A stretch of DNA of 64,000 nucleotides, taken from Aedes albopictus. Its lineage: Eukaryota > Arthropoda > Insecta > Diptera > Culicidae. The number at the start of each line of letters is the position of its first letter. Positions within the stretch are counted from its first letter, which is position 1. Made by a program: the position numbers and the translations under genes. This document shows positions 20,774 through 31,103 of the stretch, piece by piece. The DNA is taken from NCBI RefSeq assembly GCF_035046485.1, contig NC_085137.1, positions 311,561,164 to 311,625,163 on the forward strand, written 5' to 3'. The notes under the pieces were generated by a model. It saw only the letters and a list, made by a program, of their open reading frames with translations. It was not told where the DNA came from and did no database searches.

Positions 20774-23240
20774 ACAACGGCATTACCCTATGTCGCCGTA
20801 TGTTCTACAGGAGGTCAACAAGGAGATCGACCGGATGATAGCGCTGGACGTCATTGAGGAGGCGCAGTTCTCGCCATGGAACAATCCGCTGGTCGCCGTT
20901 AAGAAGAAGACTGGGCAGTATCGCGTCTGTCTGGACGCGCGTCACCTCAACTCCATCATGGTGAACGAGGGCTATCCGATACCCCAGATTGCAGCGATCA
21001 CCAACAATCTCCGAAGCAGCAAATACATTTCTTCGATCGATCTCAAGGATGCCATCTGGCAGCTACCACTACATCCAGGTTCGAGACAACTGACAGCCTT
21101 CACCGTTCCATCCAGAGGCCACTTCCAATTCAAAGTGGTGCCTTTCGGGCTGTGTACGGCAAGTCAAGCCCTAGCGAGACTTATGACCCACCTATTCGCC
21201 GATCTAGAACCGCTGGTATTCCATTACCTGGACGACATCATCATCTGTTCCGAGACATTCGAAGAGCATATCGCTCTGCTCGAAGAAGTAGCCCGCCGGC
21301 TACGCCAAGCGAATCTCACGATTTCATCGGAGAAGTCCAAGTTCTGCCGGAAGAGCATGAAGTACCTAGGCTACGTAATCGACGAGCAAGGTTGGCGAGT
21401 AGACGACGAGAAGATCCAAGCGATCGTACAATTCTCGACTCCAACAACGCGCAAAGAGGTGCAGCGATTTCTCGGTGTTTGCAACTGGTACCGACGTTTC
21501 ATCGCCGGTTTCTCGCAGCTAGCAGCTCCGCTAACAAACTTGACGTCAGGCAAGACCAAGTTCCGTTGGAATCCGATAGCTGAAGAAGCGTTCCTCAAGC
21601 TAAAAGCAGCTCTGGTTTCGGCACCGGTACCGTTCGCCATAGCGTGCGATGCCAGCGACACAGCAATCGGAGCAGTGCTAACGCAGGAGATCAACGGCGA
21701 GGAACATCCCATCAGCTACTTCTCGCAGAAGTTGTCAGCGTCGGAGAGAAAGTACTCGGTCACGGAGCGGGAGTGCCTCGCAGTGATCCGAGCGATCGAG
21801 AAGTTTAGAGGCTACGTAGAAGGAATCCGGTTCATTGTCCACTGTGACCATGCAGCACTCAGCTACCTGAAGTCGATGAAGAACCCGACGGCTTTGATGA
21901 GCCGGTGGCTGTTGCGTCTGAACGCGTTTGATTTCGAGATCCGGTACAGGAAGGGTTCCATCAACGTTGTTCCAGATGCTCTCTCGAGGACGGTGGCAGA
22001 AGCAGTCTTCACGGTAGACCAAGTCCTGGATCCGTGGTACAGGAAGCTGGTGGACAGAGTAAAGAGCGAAGGAGATAAGTTCCCGGACTTCCGCATAGCA
22101 AACGACACGCTATTCAAGAACTGCCGTTGCAAGGACGAAGTGGGAGCAGTTTACCACAAGTGGAAGCAAGTCGTTCCGAAAGAAGAGAGGTTCCAGCTAA
22201 TCCGAAGATTCCACGACGAACCGGCAGCAGCGCATCTTGGTTTCTACAAGACCTGGCACAAGCTACAAGCCCACTACTACTGGCCACAGATGCAACAGGA
22301 GATTCACGATTACGTTATGAACTGTGCGACCTGCAAAGCGTGCAAGGCACCGGGGAAAAGAATGATGCCGCAAATGGGAAACCCGAAGCCGGCGAAGACC
22401 CCTTGGGAGATGATTTCGGTGGACTTTGTCGGTCCGCTCACACGTTCCAAACGAGGAAACACGGTTTTGTTGGTAGTAGTAGACTGGGTCAGCAAGTATG
22501 TGATCGTCAAGCCGATGCGTACAGCGGATTCGCAGAAGATGGTGGAGTTCCTGGAAGAAGAAGTTTGTCTGAAGTTCTCTCGGCCGCGGCTGATACTGTC
22601 CGATAACGGGAAACAGTTCGAATCGATGGTCTTCAAATCCTGGCTGGCAAAGCACAAAATCGGCCACATGAAGACAGCGTTCTACTGTCCGCAGGTCAAT
22701 AACGCCGAACGCGTCAACCGCGTCGTAGTAACCTGCATCCGGGCATTGTTGGACGGCGATCATCGAGAGTGGGACGAAAAGCTACCGGCGATCACGGCGG
22801 CGATAAACGCTGCTCGGCACGAGGCGACGAGCGTCAGTCCACACGAAGCCAACTTCGGACGGAACCTGTTGTTGCACACGGATCTGTACACGCAGCAGGA
22901 ACTCAACACGCCCGAAGACCCGAAGGTAGCGCAGGACCTGCGACTTTCTGCGATTCGTCGAATCCAAAAGCTTATCATCGAGCGGATTAAGAACAGCCAC
23001 CAGCGGGCGAAGCAGCGATACAACCTTCGCACAAGATCAGTAGCGTTCAAAGTCGGAGACCTGGTTTGGCGGCGATCGTTCGTACTCTCTTCGAAGGCGG
23101 ACCAAATCAACAGCAAGCTCGAGCCGAAATTCGTTCCGGCAGTTGTCAAGGAGATCATCGGGACGAACCTGTACGTGTTAGAAGATGTTCTGAGCGGCAA
23201 GAAGGGAAGATACCACGCGAAGGACATCAAGGCGGACTAA
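20637..23240 (+). CDS. RT-RNase H-integrase of the gypsy element
   Basis: Reverse transcription and integration enzymes, 867 codons from the first ATG in this frame. Domains in order: RT (QYRVCLDARHLNS, SIDLKDAIWQLPL, FGLCTASQAL, catalytic FHYLDDIIIC), RNase H (FAIACDASDTAIGAVL, TERECLAVI, HCDHAALSYL, VPDALSR), integrase zinc finger (HLGFYKTWHKLQAHYYWP then CATCKAC), and core with catalytic Asp in ISVDFVG, Asp in LILSDNGKQFES and Glu in PQVNNAERVNR. There are no internal stops. It is in a different frame from the protease; the frame closes upstream at a TAG at 20604-20606, so a 1-base indel at about 20605-20637 probably breaks Gag-Pol. Confidence 0.94.
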   Translation: MKQLSPVQQRRLEQAIQKFPKAVEGRLGRAKLYEHRIDVGNAPPRKQRHYPMSPYVLQEVNKEIDRMIALDVIEEAQFSPWNNPLVAVKKKTGQYRVCLDARHLNSIMVNEGYPIPQIAAITNNLRSSKYISSIDLKDAIWQLPLHPGSRQLTAFTVPSRGHFQFKVVPFGLCTASQALARLMTHLFADLEPLVFHYLDDIIICSETFEEHIALLEEVARRLRQANLTISSEKSKFCRKSMKYLGYVIDEQGWRVDDEKIQAIVQFSTPTTRKEVQRFLGVCNWYRRFIAGFSQLAAPLTNLTSGKTKFRWNPIAEEAFLKLKAALVSAPVPFAIACDASDTAIGAVLTQEINGEEHPISYFSQKLSASERKYSVTERECLAVIRAIEKFRGYVEGIRFIVHCDHAALSYLKSMKNPTALMSRWLLRLNAFDFEIRYRKGSINVVPDALSRTVAEAVFTVDQVLDPWYRKLVDRVKSEGDKFPDFRIANDTLFKNCRCKDEVGAVYHKWKQVVPKEERFQLIRRFHDEPAAAHLGFYKTWHKLQAHYYWPQMQQEIHDYVMNCATCKACKAPGKRMMPQMGNPKPAKTPWEMISVDFVGPLTRSKRGNTVLLVVVDWVSKYVIVKPMRTADSQKMVEFLEEEVCLKFSRPRLILSDNGKQFESMVFKSWLAKHKIGHMKTAFYCPQVNNAERVNRVVVTCIRALLDGDHREWDEKLPAITAAINAARHEATSVSPHEANFGRNLLLHTDLYTQQELNTPEDPKVAQDLRLSAIRRIQKLIIERIKNSHQRAKQRYNLRTRSVAFKVGDLVWRRSFVLSSKADQINSKLEPKFVPAVVKEIIGTNLYVLEDVLSGKKGRYHAKDIKAD

Positions 23241-23250
23241 ACGAACGTGT

Positions 23251-23760
23251 GCAAGCTATGAAAACAGGCGGTGCCTGTCTACGATGAAGCGAACGCTGAA
23301 GAAAACACCACAATTGGGCATCATTACAGCGAAAAGGAGGGCAGAGAATTTCCAACCGGATTCTGCACTTCCGTTACATCGATTTGACGACTACATCTAC
23401 GGGAATCGTCGTTCCTAGCAGCGAGATCCCGGGCCGTTCAAGCTATGTACACAGGCGGTGCCTGTCAACCACAAAGCAGTCAAGCTAGCAGAAACACCAA
23501 TCACTGGGAGAGTTGATCACGAGAGCTGAGGGTGAGAAGCCGTCGCAATACTGCTCCACCACAGCAACACCGATTGTGAGTCGACAGCAAGGATTTCCGT
23601 ACAGCCGTACGAGGTTCCACAATGTTAAAGCTATGTCCGCAGGCAACGCCTGTCAACCATGAGTACCACGCTCCAAAAACACGTAACAAACGGGAAAATG
23701 GTAAAAAGTCAGGTGTGATGAGCAATAACTTCTTTACGACTACCTCTCCACCTCGACAAA
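23251..23760 (+). repeat. Three diverged ~187-bp repeats with a GC hairpin
   Basis: AAGCTATG followed within a few bases by the small hairpin CAGGCGGTGCCTGTC occurs at about 23252-23279, 23439-23468 and 23627-23656 (third copy CAGGCAACGCCTGTC). Spacings are about 187 and 188. Flanking words (GAAAACACCA, GAAACACCAATC) show that whole units were duplicated. They start 11 bases after the integrase stop. Confidence 0.75.
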
Positions 23761-24130
23761 TCAGCCAGCTTTGTAATAGACCACGATCTTCGCCAGGAAC
23801 AATGAATGATTTGCGATTCCATCCCCCGATCTCTTAGAAGGTCGAACAGTAGCAAGTGGAGAATTAACATGCGGTACCCAAACACTTCCATCGCGCCAGG
23901 AGGTGTACCGTAAGCCGTTCGCCAAGCGAGAGAAATGGCACCCTGTGATTCTGGAAACGGGACGCAGGTTTCTCGTCAAGGCACCAGATGTATTCTCTGA
24001 TAGGAGGAGTGGAGACCCGGAGATCGACGACCAAACATCGGTTCGGCGCGGAGTCGAAGCTTACGGCCACTATCAGGCGCAAGGAGACAGCAACTGGAGA
24101 GCTTTGGGAGAGCAGGAGGATGTAGCAAGA

Positions 24131-24304
24131 AGCCTACAGCGGGCGCGGGAGATTGGGACCCTGAAAACAGCAGTGAGTAGGGAGGCTCCAAATACCACCA
24201 CGAAGAGCGCAGCATATAGCCTACAGCAGGCGAGGGAGACTGGGACCCTGAAAACCATCGTTGAGTAGGGAGGCTCCAGATACCAAACAAACAGGACATC
24301 GAGT
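24131..24304 (+). repeat. Two 87-bp tandem units, open in one frame
   Basis: AGCCTACAGC begins at 24131 and 24218, and both units contain GGGACCCTGAAAAC and GAGTAGGGAGGCTCCA. Eighty-seven is a multiple of three, so one frame (open 23903-24268) reads a 29-residue repeat (SLQRAREIGTLKT, SLQQARETGTLKT). That frame has no ATG, so it is not called as a gene. Confidence 0.75.
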
Positions 24305-24415
24305 GAAGCGCAACGACATCCGAGGAACCCTTACACCGAAACACCAAGTGGTCATGCCGTTAGCCGATCGAGACAAATCGAGCCCGTCATCAACTATTCG
24401 ACCACCCTCACTATA

Positions 24416-24831
24416 GACGTGTGCGCCGAATATTCGGCGTGCATCGGCGTGGGGCTTCTCAAACAATTATGAACAAAGTAAACTACTTTCTAATGACTGG
24501 ATTGCAACAAATGGACATCTAGCTATGTGCTGCTGCAGAATTTTTTTGGTTTTGATGATGGTAGCCTTTCTGAGAAGGGATACGCCGATCGGCGTGCGGT
24601 TTTCACGCCGCCGCCGCCGCCGCCGTTTGCCACGCCGACACGCCGATGCTTCCTGGATCGGCTTCAAACAACATAACCGTAAACTTTTTCCACCAGTGCA
24701 TGGGTATAACCCCCCTTTACCTATCCCCGTTTAAAAAATATAGTATTTTCGATTCTTGTTGGCTTGGGGAGCCGCACGCCGATTCACGCCGATTTCTCAT
24801 CGGCGCGGCGCGGCGCGGCGGCGCACACCTC
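24416..24831. mobile_element. GC-rich TA-flanked MITE in the gypsy 3' region
   Basis: Begins GACGTGTGCGCCG and ends CGGCGCACACCTC, inverted copies with one mismatch, flanked by TA at 24414-24415 and 24832-24833. The ends are packed with CGGCG/CGCCG words, including runs of CGCCGC and GGCGC. 416 bp, no coding capacity. Confidence 0.8.
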
Positions 24832-24833
24832 TA

Positions 24834-25549
24834 CCTCACTAACACAGAGCTATGAGTGGCACCACTATGAAGGAAGAGAACACGATCTCGGCAATCCAAG
24901 CACATCCACGACTGGATGGTGCACACGAACCCTCAAGTGTTTCCAGTCAATTCGAATGCGTGGCCAAGGGTTAAAGATCTGGGGGTCGTCATGAAATCTT
25001 CATCCCAAAAGTAACGCGACCAGGGGCGCGGTAAAACCCTATTTCCCGGGCTCATGACGATTTAGATTAGTAAATGTTTCTTTTCTCAGAAAATACGCAC
25101 AGACCAATACAAACCAATTTTGTCCATAGATATAGTCGACACATAAAGCTTCTCAATGCTTAGTGTACAGTTAAGCCTATTTTAGCAGATACCATAGGCT
25201 AGAATCCGATTTGAAAGTTTTGCCGTAGGATTCGTGGAAGTTGGACATGGACTTTGGTCAGAGACGATTTGAGAGGTCGAAGATTTTGCCAGGCGCAGCT
25301 GGCATGAAGTTTAGTCTAGCATTAAGATTATGCAGTTTGGAGGATAGCGAAGATTTGGCAAGCAGCCGAGGCTTGCGTATGAGTTTGGTTTTAGTTAAGG
25401 AAACGATGTAACTTGAGGTCTGCTCAAGAGTTAGGTTGACCGACTTGTCTCTGACCATCATCCTAGAAGGATGAGTGAAGATTTTGTGAATTTTTCATAA
25501 ATCGTTTGATCACCGATTTATGAAAAATTCTTCCGCTACGGTAGAGTTG
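24834..25549. other. Gypsy 3' non-coding region with a 17-bp stem
   Basis: No gene seen. A perfect 17-bp stem (GAATTTTTCATAAATCG at 25488-25504 and its complement at 25514-25530, 9-base loop) lies 19 bases before the 3' LTR. No clear polypurine tract is visible just before the LTR. Confidence 0.6.
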
Positions 25550-27020
25550 TGTTACGTTTAAGTTTGTGATTAGCAGCTGTGCCATTAGGAATTCGTTAAA
25601 CCATAAGAACATTTGTAAATGCTCCGACTTAGGAGTAAAAATTTGTTCCGCCAAGAACAACTTAAGCACCTCTGTAATGCCTACCATCATCGACTCGCAA
25701 TCCTAAAACTCGCGCTCATGTTAACCACCGCACACCACACACACAAAGCACTCCATTCCGATCACGCAGGCCTCGATCGGATACGTTGAGCATCGAGCTC
25801 GGCAACGAGAGAGGCAAACATTGCATTACGGCGCGACGGCAGCATACACACAAGCGACGTTCATCGAGAGAGCACTGTTCATTCCCAGAGAAAGGGAGGT
25901 TTTTTTTTTCTGAAGCACAACTACCATCACCGGCAATCAGGCGGAGGGAGCTGATCACGCGATCGTTCATAGTGCTAGCAGTTTGCAAGCATCCATCGGT
26001 CGAAACGGTAGTGGCTCACGTTACGGGCGTAGAAGTGGCTCCAGCTTCAAAAAGAGGTGGAAAATTGATTTGCTGTTGGAGGCAATTTTAGTTACACGAA
26101 AAAGGTGAACTCGGCCTTTGCATCGGTGAGACCGACGCTTAGTGCAGCCAACAAAAGGAGGAGGCCATTTTGCACCACCACGAGATTGCCAAGCCACATG
26201 TTCTGGAGAAAACTGCACCTCATTCGACGTATTTCGTGCACATCCGAACGCGATTAGCGCTGTTTCCCCCCGGTTTGACCGTCGGTGAACTCGGTGGTGG
26301 CACTCGCCGTCCGTGCAATTGGCAGATCAAACCGCACGAGTGACAATTTTGCATCGTGGCCCACCAGTGAAGATCATTCAGCCGCCCGGCGGGACATCTT
26401 GCACGATCAGCCGAAGTCAAGCGCTGACGGAAGAGGCAAGAAACCGCGACGATCCGTATACACCGAGAGGACAGGAGCAAAGAGCCTTCGTCAAAGAAGG
26501 CTCTTTTTTCTCGTTCCAGTTTCGTCAACATCAATCAGGCAGATCGAGCGGGGGTGACCACCGACGTCGGCGCACCGTCGATCTTGAGACGTTCTCGGTG
26601 GCTTTCGGCGGGACGCGGTAGCCAGCTTTCCGGCGCGGGAGCGAAGGGCTCGAAGGCAGCAACGATCGCATCGGTAATCGGAGGAGCGGATTGGTGAGCG
26701 AGTTGGCGCCAATCATGAATCGGACCGTAGGGTCGGCCGGGAACACGCATCCGGCAGGCGAGGAGGCCCGAGTGAGCGGTCGAGGTTTGATCGGTGGCGA
26801 TGCGTGAGTACAAAGATGAGACAAATGTTAGTTTCTAAGTAAGAATAAACAGCTAGGACGTAGAGAGAGGATTAGGCGTTTAGGTGGCACAATGCTAGGA
26901 GCCAAATAAAGATGTTGTCTAAATGAATAAGCTTTGAGTTGGTGCTTTGATTGCCGTGTTTGTGCCCGAATTACCCTGCTATACGGTAGTCTTGCTCTAC
27001 TGGTCGGGAAGTTTGCAACA
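25550..27020 (+). repeat. 3' LTR of the gypsy element
   Basis: 1,471 bp. Compared with the 5' LTR it has two extra bases near 25683, two extra T residues near 25905, and two A/G substitutions (near 25871 and 26038). Confidence 0.95.
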
Positions 27021-28240
27021 AACCTTTAGCAAGAAAATAGTTTCAGGCCTTATTTGGATCAACCGATAGTGTTCCGGAACCGGTTCCGGGTATTCCGCCG
27101 GATGTAGTCAAATGTGGAAGAGAACCAACCCCATGCCTGCGGCCCATTAAATAACGGCTATTTAAATTATTTGATGAACGATTAGCAAGAAAATAAGCTC
27201 AGACCACATCTAAGATCTTTTTAAAGACTACCGATAGTGTTCCGGAACCGATCTAGGGTGTCCCGCCGAAAGTGGTCAAATGCCAAAAGGAACCAAACCC
27301 ATGCATGCGATACATCAGATAGCGGCTTTTCAGATAACTTGATGAACGGTTAACAAGAAAATAGGCTCACATCACATTAGACAATATTGGTAGTGTTCCA
27401 GAACCGTTTCAGTTGTTACGCCGGAAGTGGTCAAATACAAAAATGAACCAAACTCATCCATTAGACGCATCAATTCATGGCTTTTTAGGAAACCTGATGG
27501 ACAGTTAGCAAGAAACTAGTCTCAAACCATATAAGGAATAATCGGTATTGTCCCGGAATCGGTTGCGGGTGTCCCGCCGGAGGTGGCCAAATGAAAAAGT
27601 TATCCTAACCCATATATGCTATACATCAAATCGTGACTTTTTAGATAACCCGAAAAACGGTGTTGCAAACAGCAGCTTTGGGCACCGATCTTCTAGCAAG
27701 GCCAAATGAGAACGCGTAGTGGATTCACATAGCCTATGCTGTAAAGCTATAATTTATTAAACATATAGTACATACCACAATTTACAATTAATAATTACTC
27801 ACAACTTCGGTGTTTTATACACAGGAACGAAGACTTTAGTTCCTTTGCGCCCGTGCCGATGCTTTATTTATGACTTTTCAGTGCACGGGGACAAAACAAA
27901 AACATCCAAAGAATGACATTTTCAAACAAAAGGTACACCGACAATTTACAGAGGTTCATACATCATTTCTCACGTTAGCAAGAAAATTGGCTTCGACCGC
28001 ATTTAAAACTACCAGTAGTGTTCAGGATTGGGTTATCCTACCAAATGTGGCCGAATACAAAAGTGAACCAAACCTATGCATGCGACACATCAAACTGCTG
28101 TTTTTTCAATAATCTGAGGAACGATTAGCAAGAAAATAGGCTCAGACCACATTGGAGGCTACCGATAGTGATGCAGAACCAGAATTGGGTGGAACAGGAA
28201 CTACAAAAGTGAACAAAGTCAATGCAAGCGATAAATATGT
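27021..28240. repeat. Satellite array, right part
   Basis: Continuation of the array at 14337. Unit marks (TAGTGTTC or variants) at 27067, 27235, 27391, 27546, 28016 and 28166 give spacings of about 150-168 bp, apart from a gap caused by the insertion at 27661-27972. Units are diverged, so the array is not recently homogenised. Confidence 0.85.
27661..27972. mobile_element. 312-bp insertion in a satellite unit, possible solo LTR
   Basis: The satellite phrase GAACGGTTAGCAAG is split into AAACGG and CGTTAGCAAG. The insert starts TGTTGCAAAC and ends TCTCA, the TG...CA form of an LTR. The target duplication is unclear (CGG against CGT), so the class is tentative. Confidence 0.4.
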
Positions 28241-28319
28241 GTAAGAGAACAAAATCTTGACTGAACAGGACTGAACTAAGGCAACACATATACAGACGTC
28301 TCACTCTACTCACTACTTA

Positions 28320-28495
28320 GGGGCTGTCCATAAACCACGTGGTCATGAGGGGGGGGGGGGGGGGGGGTTGGGGTTTCGGCCAATGACCATTTTGTATGGA
28401 CAAATAAAAATTTTTGTATGGACTAATGACCACGCGGGGGGGGGGGGGTTTGAAAAGTGCCAAAAAAAATGACCACGTGGTTTATGGACAGCCCC
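28320..28495. mobile_element. MITE with GGGGCTGTCC ends, TTA duplication
   Basis: Begins GGGGCTGTCCATAAACCACG and ends in the exact complement; the 28-bp terminal repeats include CCACGTGG. TTA flanks it at 28317-28319 and 28496-28498. Two poly(G) runs, near 28350-28367 and 28436-28448, lie inside. A 3-bp TTA duplication fits PIF/Harbinger-type MITEs (inference). 176 bp. Confidence 0.85.
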
Positions 28496-28797
28496 TTATC
28501 GTGCTTTGCCCCATAATGGGGGCAAAAGTTCGCACTGTGCGGGGCAAAAGCTCGCACATTGTGAAGGATAGTTTATTAGTGTGAAGTTCATTTATTTCAT
28601 GTTAATTCATGTTCACCATTTCACTCTATGCACGAAATGTGTTTCTTTCAATCCATGGCATTACATGCCAATTGGAACACGGCCTGGTAATCAGCTTTAG
28701 TATACAGTGTATTTTATAAACACTTCCAAAACTTATAACAGAGAGCATTCTTTTCCAGCGTTACTGAAGTTGTCAAAATACATTGTGAAGTAATTAC
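28496..28797. other. Non-coding, no gene seen
   Basis: Contains the recurring phrase GGGGCAAAAG followed by TCGCAC at about 28518-28555. No open frame of note. Confidence 0.4.
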
Positions 28798-28965
28798 TAT
28801 AAGCGGAGCACCCAGCGGAATGTGATACGCGAGAGCAAAACAAACACGTGTGTTACGGTCGAGTATAAAAGTACAGAATGGTTTTATTTGTCAAAAGTTA
28901 CACAGTCAAGTTCAACTACCCAAATGTATGATGGGATTTACCCAGTGAATAGTTTGTTCTTCACA
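28798..28965 (-). repeat. 3' LTR of copia
   Basis: 168 bp, starting TGTGAAGAAC on the minus strand and ending CCGCTTATA. The end of the polyprotein frame runs into it (stop at 28912-28914). Confidence 0.93.
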
Positions 28966-31092
28966 CCCCTCCTCAAACGAATCACGCTTCAATCCCCATG
29001 AAGGTTCGGTGCCTGGCAAATGGCACAACTGACAGACCCTTGCCTTGGTGAGTATATCGGCCGGTTGATCAGCCGTCGGGATGTAGCATAAGTTCACCTT
29101 ACCTTCTTGGACGCACTCCTTGATGAAATGTAGCTTTACTTCAGTATGCTTGAGTTTCTTGGATGAGCCGTCCGACTCTGCAATGGCGATTGTAGACTGA
29201 TTGTCTTCGAAGATAACCGCAGGCTGACAGTCATGGATGCCCAATTCCGTGAATAGCTTAGAGATCCACAAAACTTCGCAAACACAGTCAGCCAGCGCAT
29301 AGCACTCAGCCTCGGTCGAGGAAAGCGCCACGGTCCGCTGCTTCTTGGTGCTCCACGCTGTCGTAGCACCGTAGATCTGGATCAGGTATCCTGAGACCGA
29401 ATGTTGGTCGTTCACGTCAGTGGCCCAATTTGCATCGGCAAACCCCACTATTTGGCGACCAGCAGTATCCGTTCTCCTGTAGATCAGTCCATATTCCGGT
29501 GTTCCCTTTAGATAGCGAAGCATTCTTTTTGCGTGTTGCCAATGTTCTTCTCCGGGGTTGCACTGGAACTGGCTAAAGTACGAGACGGCCGCGCTCAGGT
29601 CCGGGCGAGACGTCACCACCAGGTAAGTTATGCAGCCGATCAGTTCCCTATATGGTTTGTGCAAGTTCTGGTTGAGTTCCGCTTTCTTAAGCTGCAAGCC
29701 TGGCTCCATCGGGGTCGATGACGGCTTACACGACTCCATTCCGAAGCGCTTCAGCACAGAATCCACATACTTCGGCTGACTCAGCTTCATTACGCCTTTC
29801 TGTCTGTCTCTGTCGATTCGAAGTCCCAGGAACATTCGAGCTTCACCGAGGTCCTGCATCTTGAATTCCTTCCTCAGCATTCGCTTCACCGTCTTCACTT
29901 CGTCCAAGTTCTTCGCGATGATCAGGACATCGTCCACGTACAGCAACAGGTACACTGGTCCTGATTTGCCTGCCCGGACGTACAGACAGCTATCCTCCTT
30001 GCATCGACGGAATCCGCACCGTGAAATAAATTCATTGAAGCGGTCGTTCCAGGCCTTGGACGCCTGCCTCAACCCATAAATGGATTTGTTAAGTCTGCAT
30101 ACTTTATCCCCCTCCTCAAATCCTTTTGGTTGACGCATATAGATGTCCTCAGTAAGGACTCCATTGAGGAAGGCGGATGTCACGTCCATTTGATGGACTT
30201 CAAGGTCGAACTGATTGGCAAGAGCAAGCATTGTACGAACGGTTGACATTTTGATGACTGGCGCATACGTTTCCGAAAAGTCGAATCCGAAACGCTGCGT
30301 GAAGCCTTTGGCGACTAAACGCGCCTTCCGCTTCTGAACAGAACCATCCGGGTCGAACTTGAGCCGGAAAACCCACTTGCAGTCAATCGGTTTTCGCCCG
30401 GCCGGCAAGTCCACCAGCTGCCAGGTGTTGTTTTCAGCCAGTGACTTCAGCTCCTCGTCTATGGCAAGCTTCCATTCAGGCCAATCTTCCAGTTTCTGCA
30501 GCTCTTCGACGGTTTCAGGAACATTTTCGACGTAGCTTTCGGCATTCAGTGCATATGCGATGCACAGGTAATCACTCAGCTTCTCTGGGGGCTTCCGAAC
30601 TCGCTCACTACGACGTAGACCTTCTTCCGCGTCGCCGTTGTTCCCCTCCTCAGCTTGATCACGATTTTCGCCGAACAGCCTATCATCCGCTTCATCAAAC
30701 ACCTCATCATCGGAATTTTCATCATTGCGGGAACCAGGAACGGAGCCGCCTCCAGCGTTAGGCAATTCACGCTGGGCATCCTCACAATCAGCAACGATTC
30801 TCGAAGAAAATGGCCCAAGCAGTCGACCATGACTCACTCCGTGGCCGACGTCGTTCGAACTCTCCGACTTGCATTCGATGTTCCGCTGTCGCAGGGCTGG
30901 TTCATCCACCACGACATCACGAGCGATGAAAATCCGCTTGCCGTCCCACAAACGGTACCCGCCACCACCGTATCCAACGAAGTAGCTGACCTTGCTGCGA
31001 GAATCCAGCTTTCCTCGCTTCTCCTTCGGAATCAGGCTGTATGCCTTGCTCCCGAAAATCCGAATCCTGGATACGTCCGGCTTATGCCCGTA
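28912..31092 (-). CDS. Copia polyprotein, 3' part (RT and RNase H)
   Basis: Continues the frame broken by the LINE at W in YELW. It opens with the integrase C-terminal motif YGHKPDVSRIRIFGSKAY and the FVGYGGGGYRLWD segment, then an acidic linker. The RT follows (KWVFRLKFDPDGS, HQMDVTSAFLNG, YGLRQASKAWN, catalytic LLLYVDDVLIIA). RNase H has FADANWATD, ALSSTEAECYALAD and FEDNQSTIAIAE, then KHTEVKLHFIKE and QPADILTK. No stops or frame breaks. Its upstream half lies beyond the LINE, so this part can no longer be made as part of the normal polyprotein. Confidence 0.95.
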   Translation of the reverse strand, partial: YGHKPDVSRIRIFGSKAYSLIPKEKRGKLDSRSKVSYFVGYGGGGYRLWDGKRIFIARDVVVDEPALRQRNIECKSESSNDVGHGVSHGRLLGPFSSRIVADCEDAQRELPNAGGGSVPGSRNDENSDDEVFDEADDRLFGENRDQAEEGNNGDAEEGLRRSERVRKPPEKLSDYLCIAYALNAESYVENVPETVEELQKLEDWPEWKLAIDEELKSLAENNTWQLVDLPAGRKPIDCKWVFRLKFDPDGSVQKRKARLVAKGFTQRFGFDFSETYAPVIKMSTVRTMLALANQFDLEVHQMDVTSAFLNGVLTEDIYMRQPKGFEEGDKVCRLNKSIYGLRQASKAWNDRFNEFISRCGFRRCKEDSCLYVRAGKSGPVYLLLYVDDVLIIAKNLDEVKTVKRMLRKEFKMQDLGEARMFLGLRIDRDRQKGVMKLSQPKYVDSVLKRFGMESCKPSSTPMEPGLQLKKAELNQNLHKPYRELIGCITYLVVTSRPDLSAAVSYFSQFQCNPGEEHWQHAKRMLRYLKGTPEYGLIYRRTDTAGRQIVGFADANWATDVNDQHSVSGYLIQIYGATTAWSTKKQRTVALSSTEAECYALADCVCEVLWISKLFTELGIHDCQPAVIFEDNQSTIAIAESDGSSKKLKHTEVKLHFIKECVQEGKVNLCYIPTADQPADILTKARVCQLCHLPGTEPSWGLKRDSFEEGCEEQTIHWVNPIIHLGS

Positions 31093-31103
31093 CCATAGCT
31101 CAT

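Larger units (their letters stand above)
14746..27020 (+). mobile_element. Ty3/gypsy LTR retrotransposon with nested insertions
   Basis: LTRs at 14746-16212 and 25550-27020 both start TGTTACG and end GCAACA, and are flanked by the 4-bp duplication AACC (14742-14745 and 27021-27024). Order inside is PBS, leader, gag, protease, RT, RNase H, integrase, long 3' non-coding region, LTR; integrase after RNase H defines Ty3/gypsy. Total 12,275 bp, inflated by TA-flanked insertions at 16300-17981 and 24416-24831. The LTRs differ by two substitutions and two 2-bp indels, so insertion was recent. There is no env-like membrane protein. Confidence 0.95.

Noticed and set aside
23241..25549. An env gene after gypsy pol
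   Set aside because: No frame has a start codon with a signal peptide, membrane segment or glycoprotein-like length.
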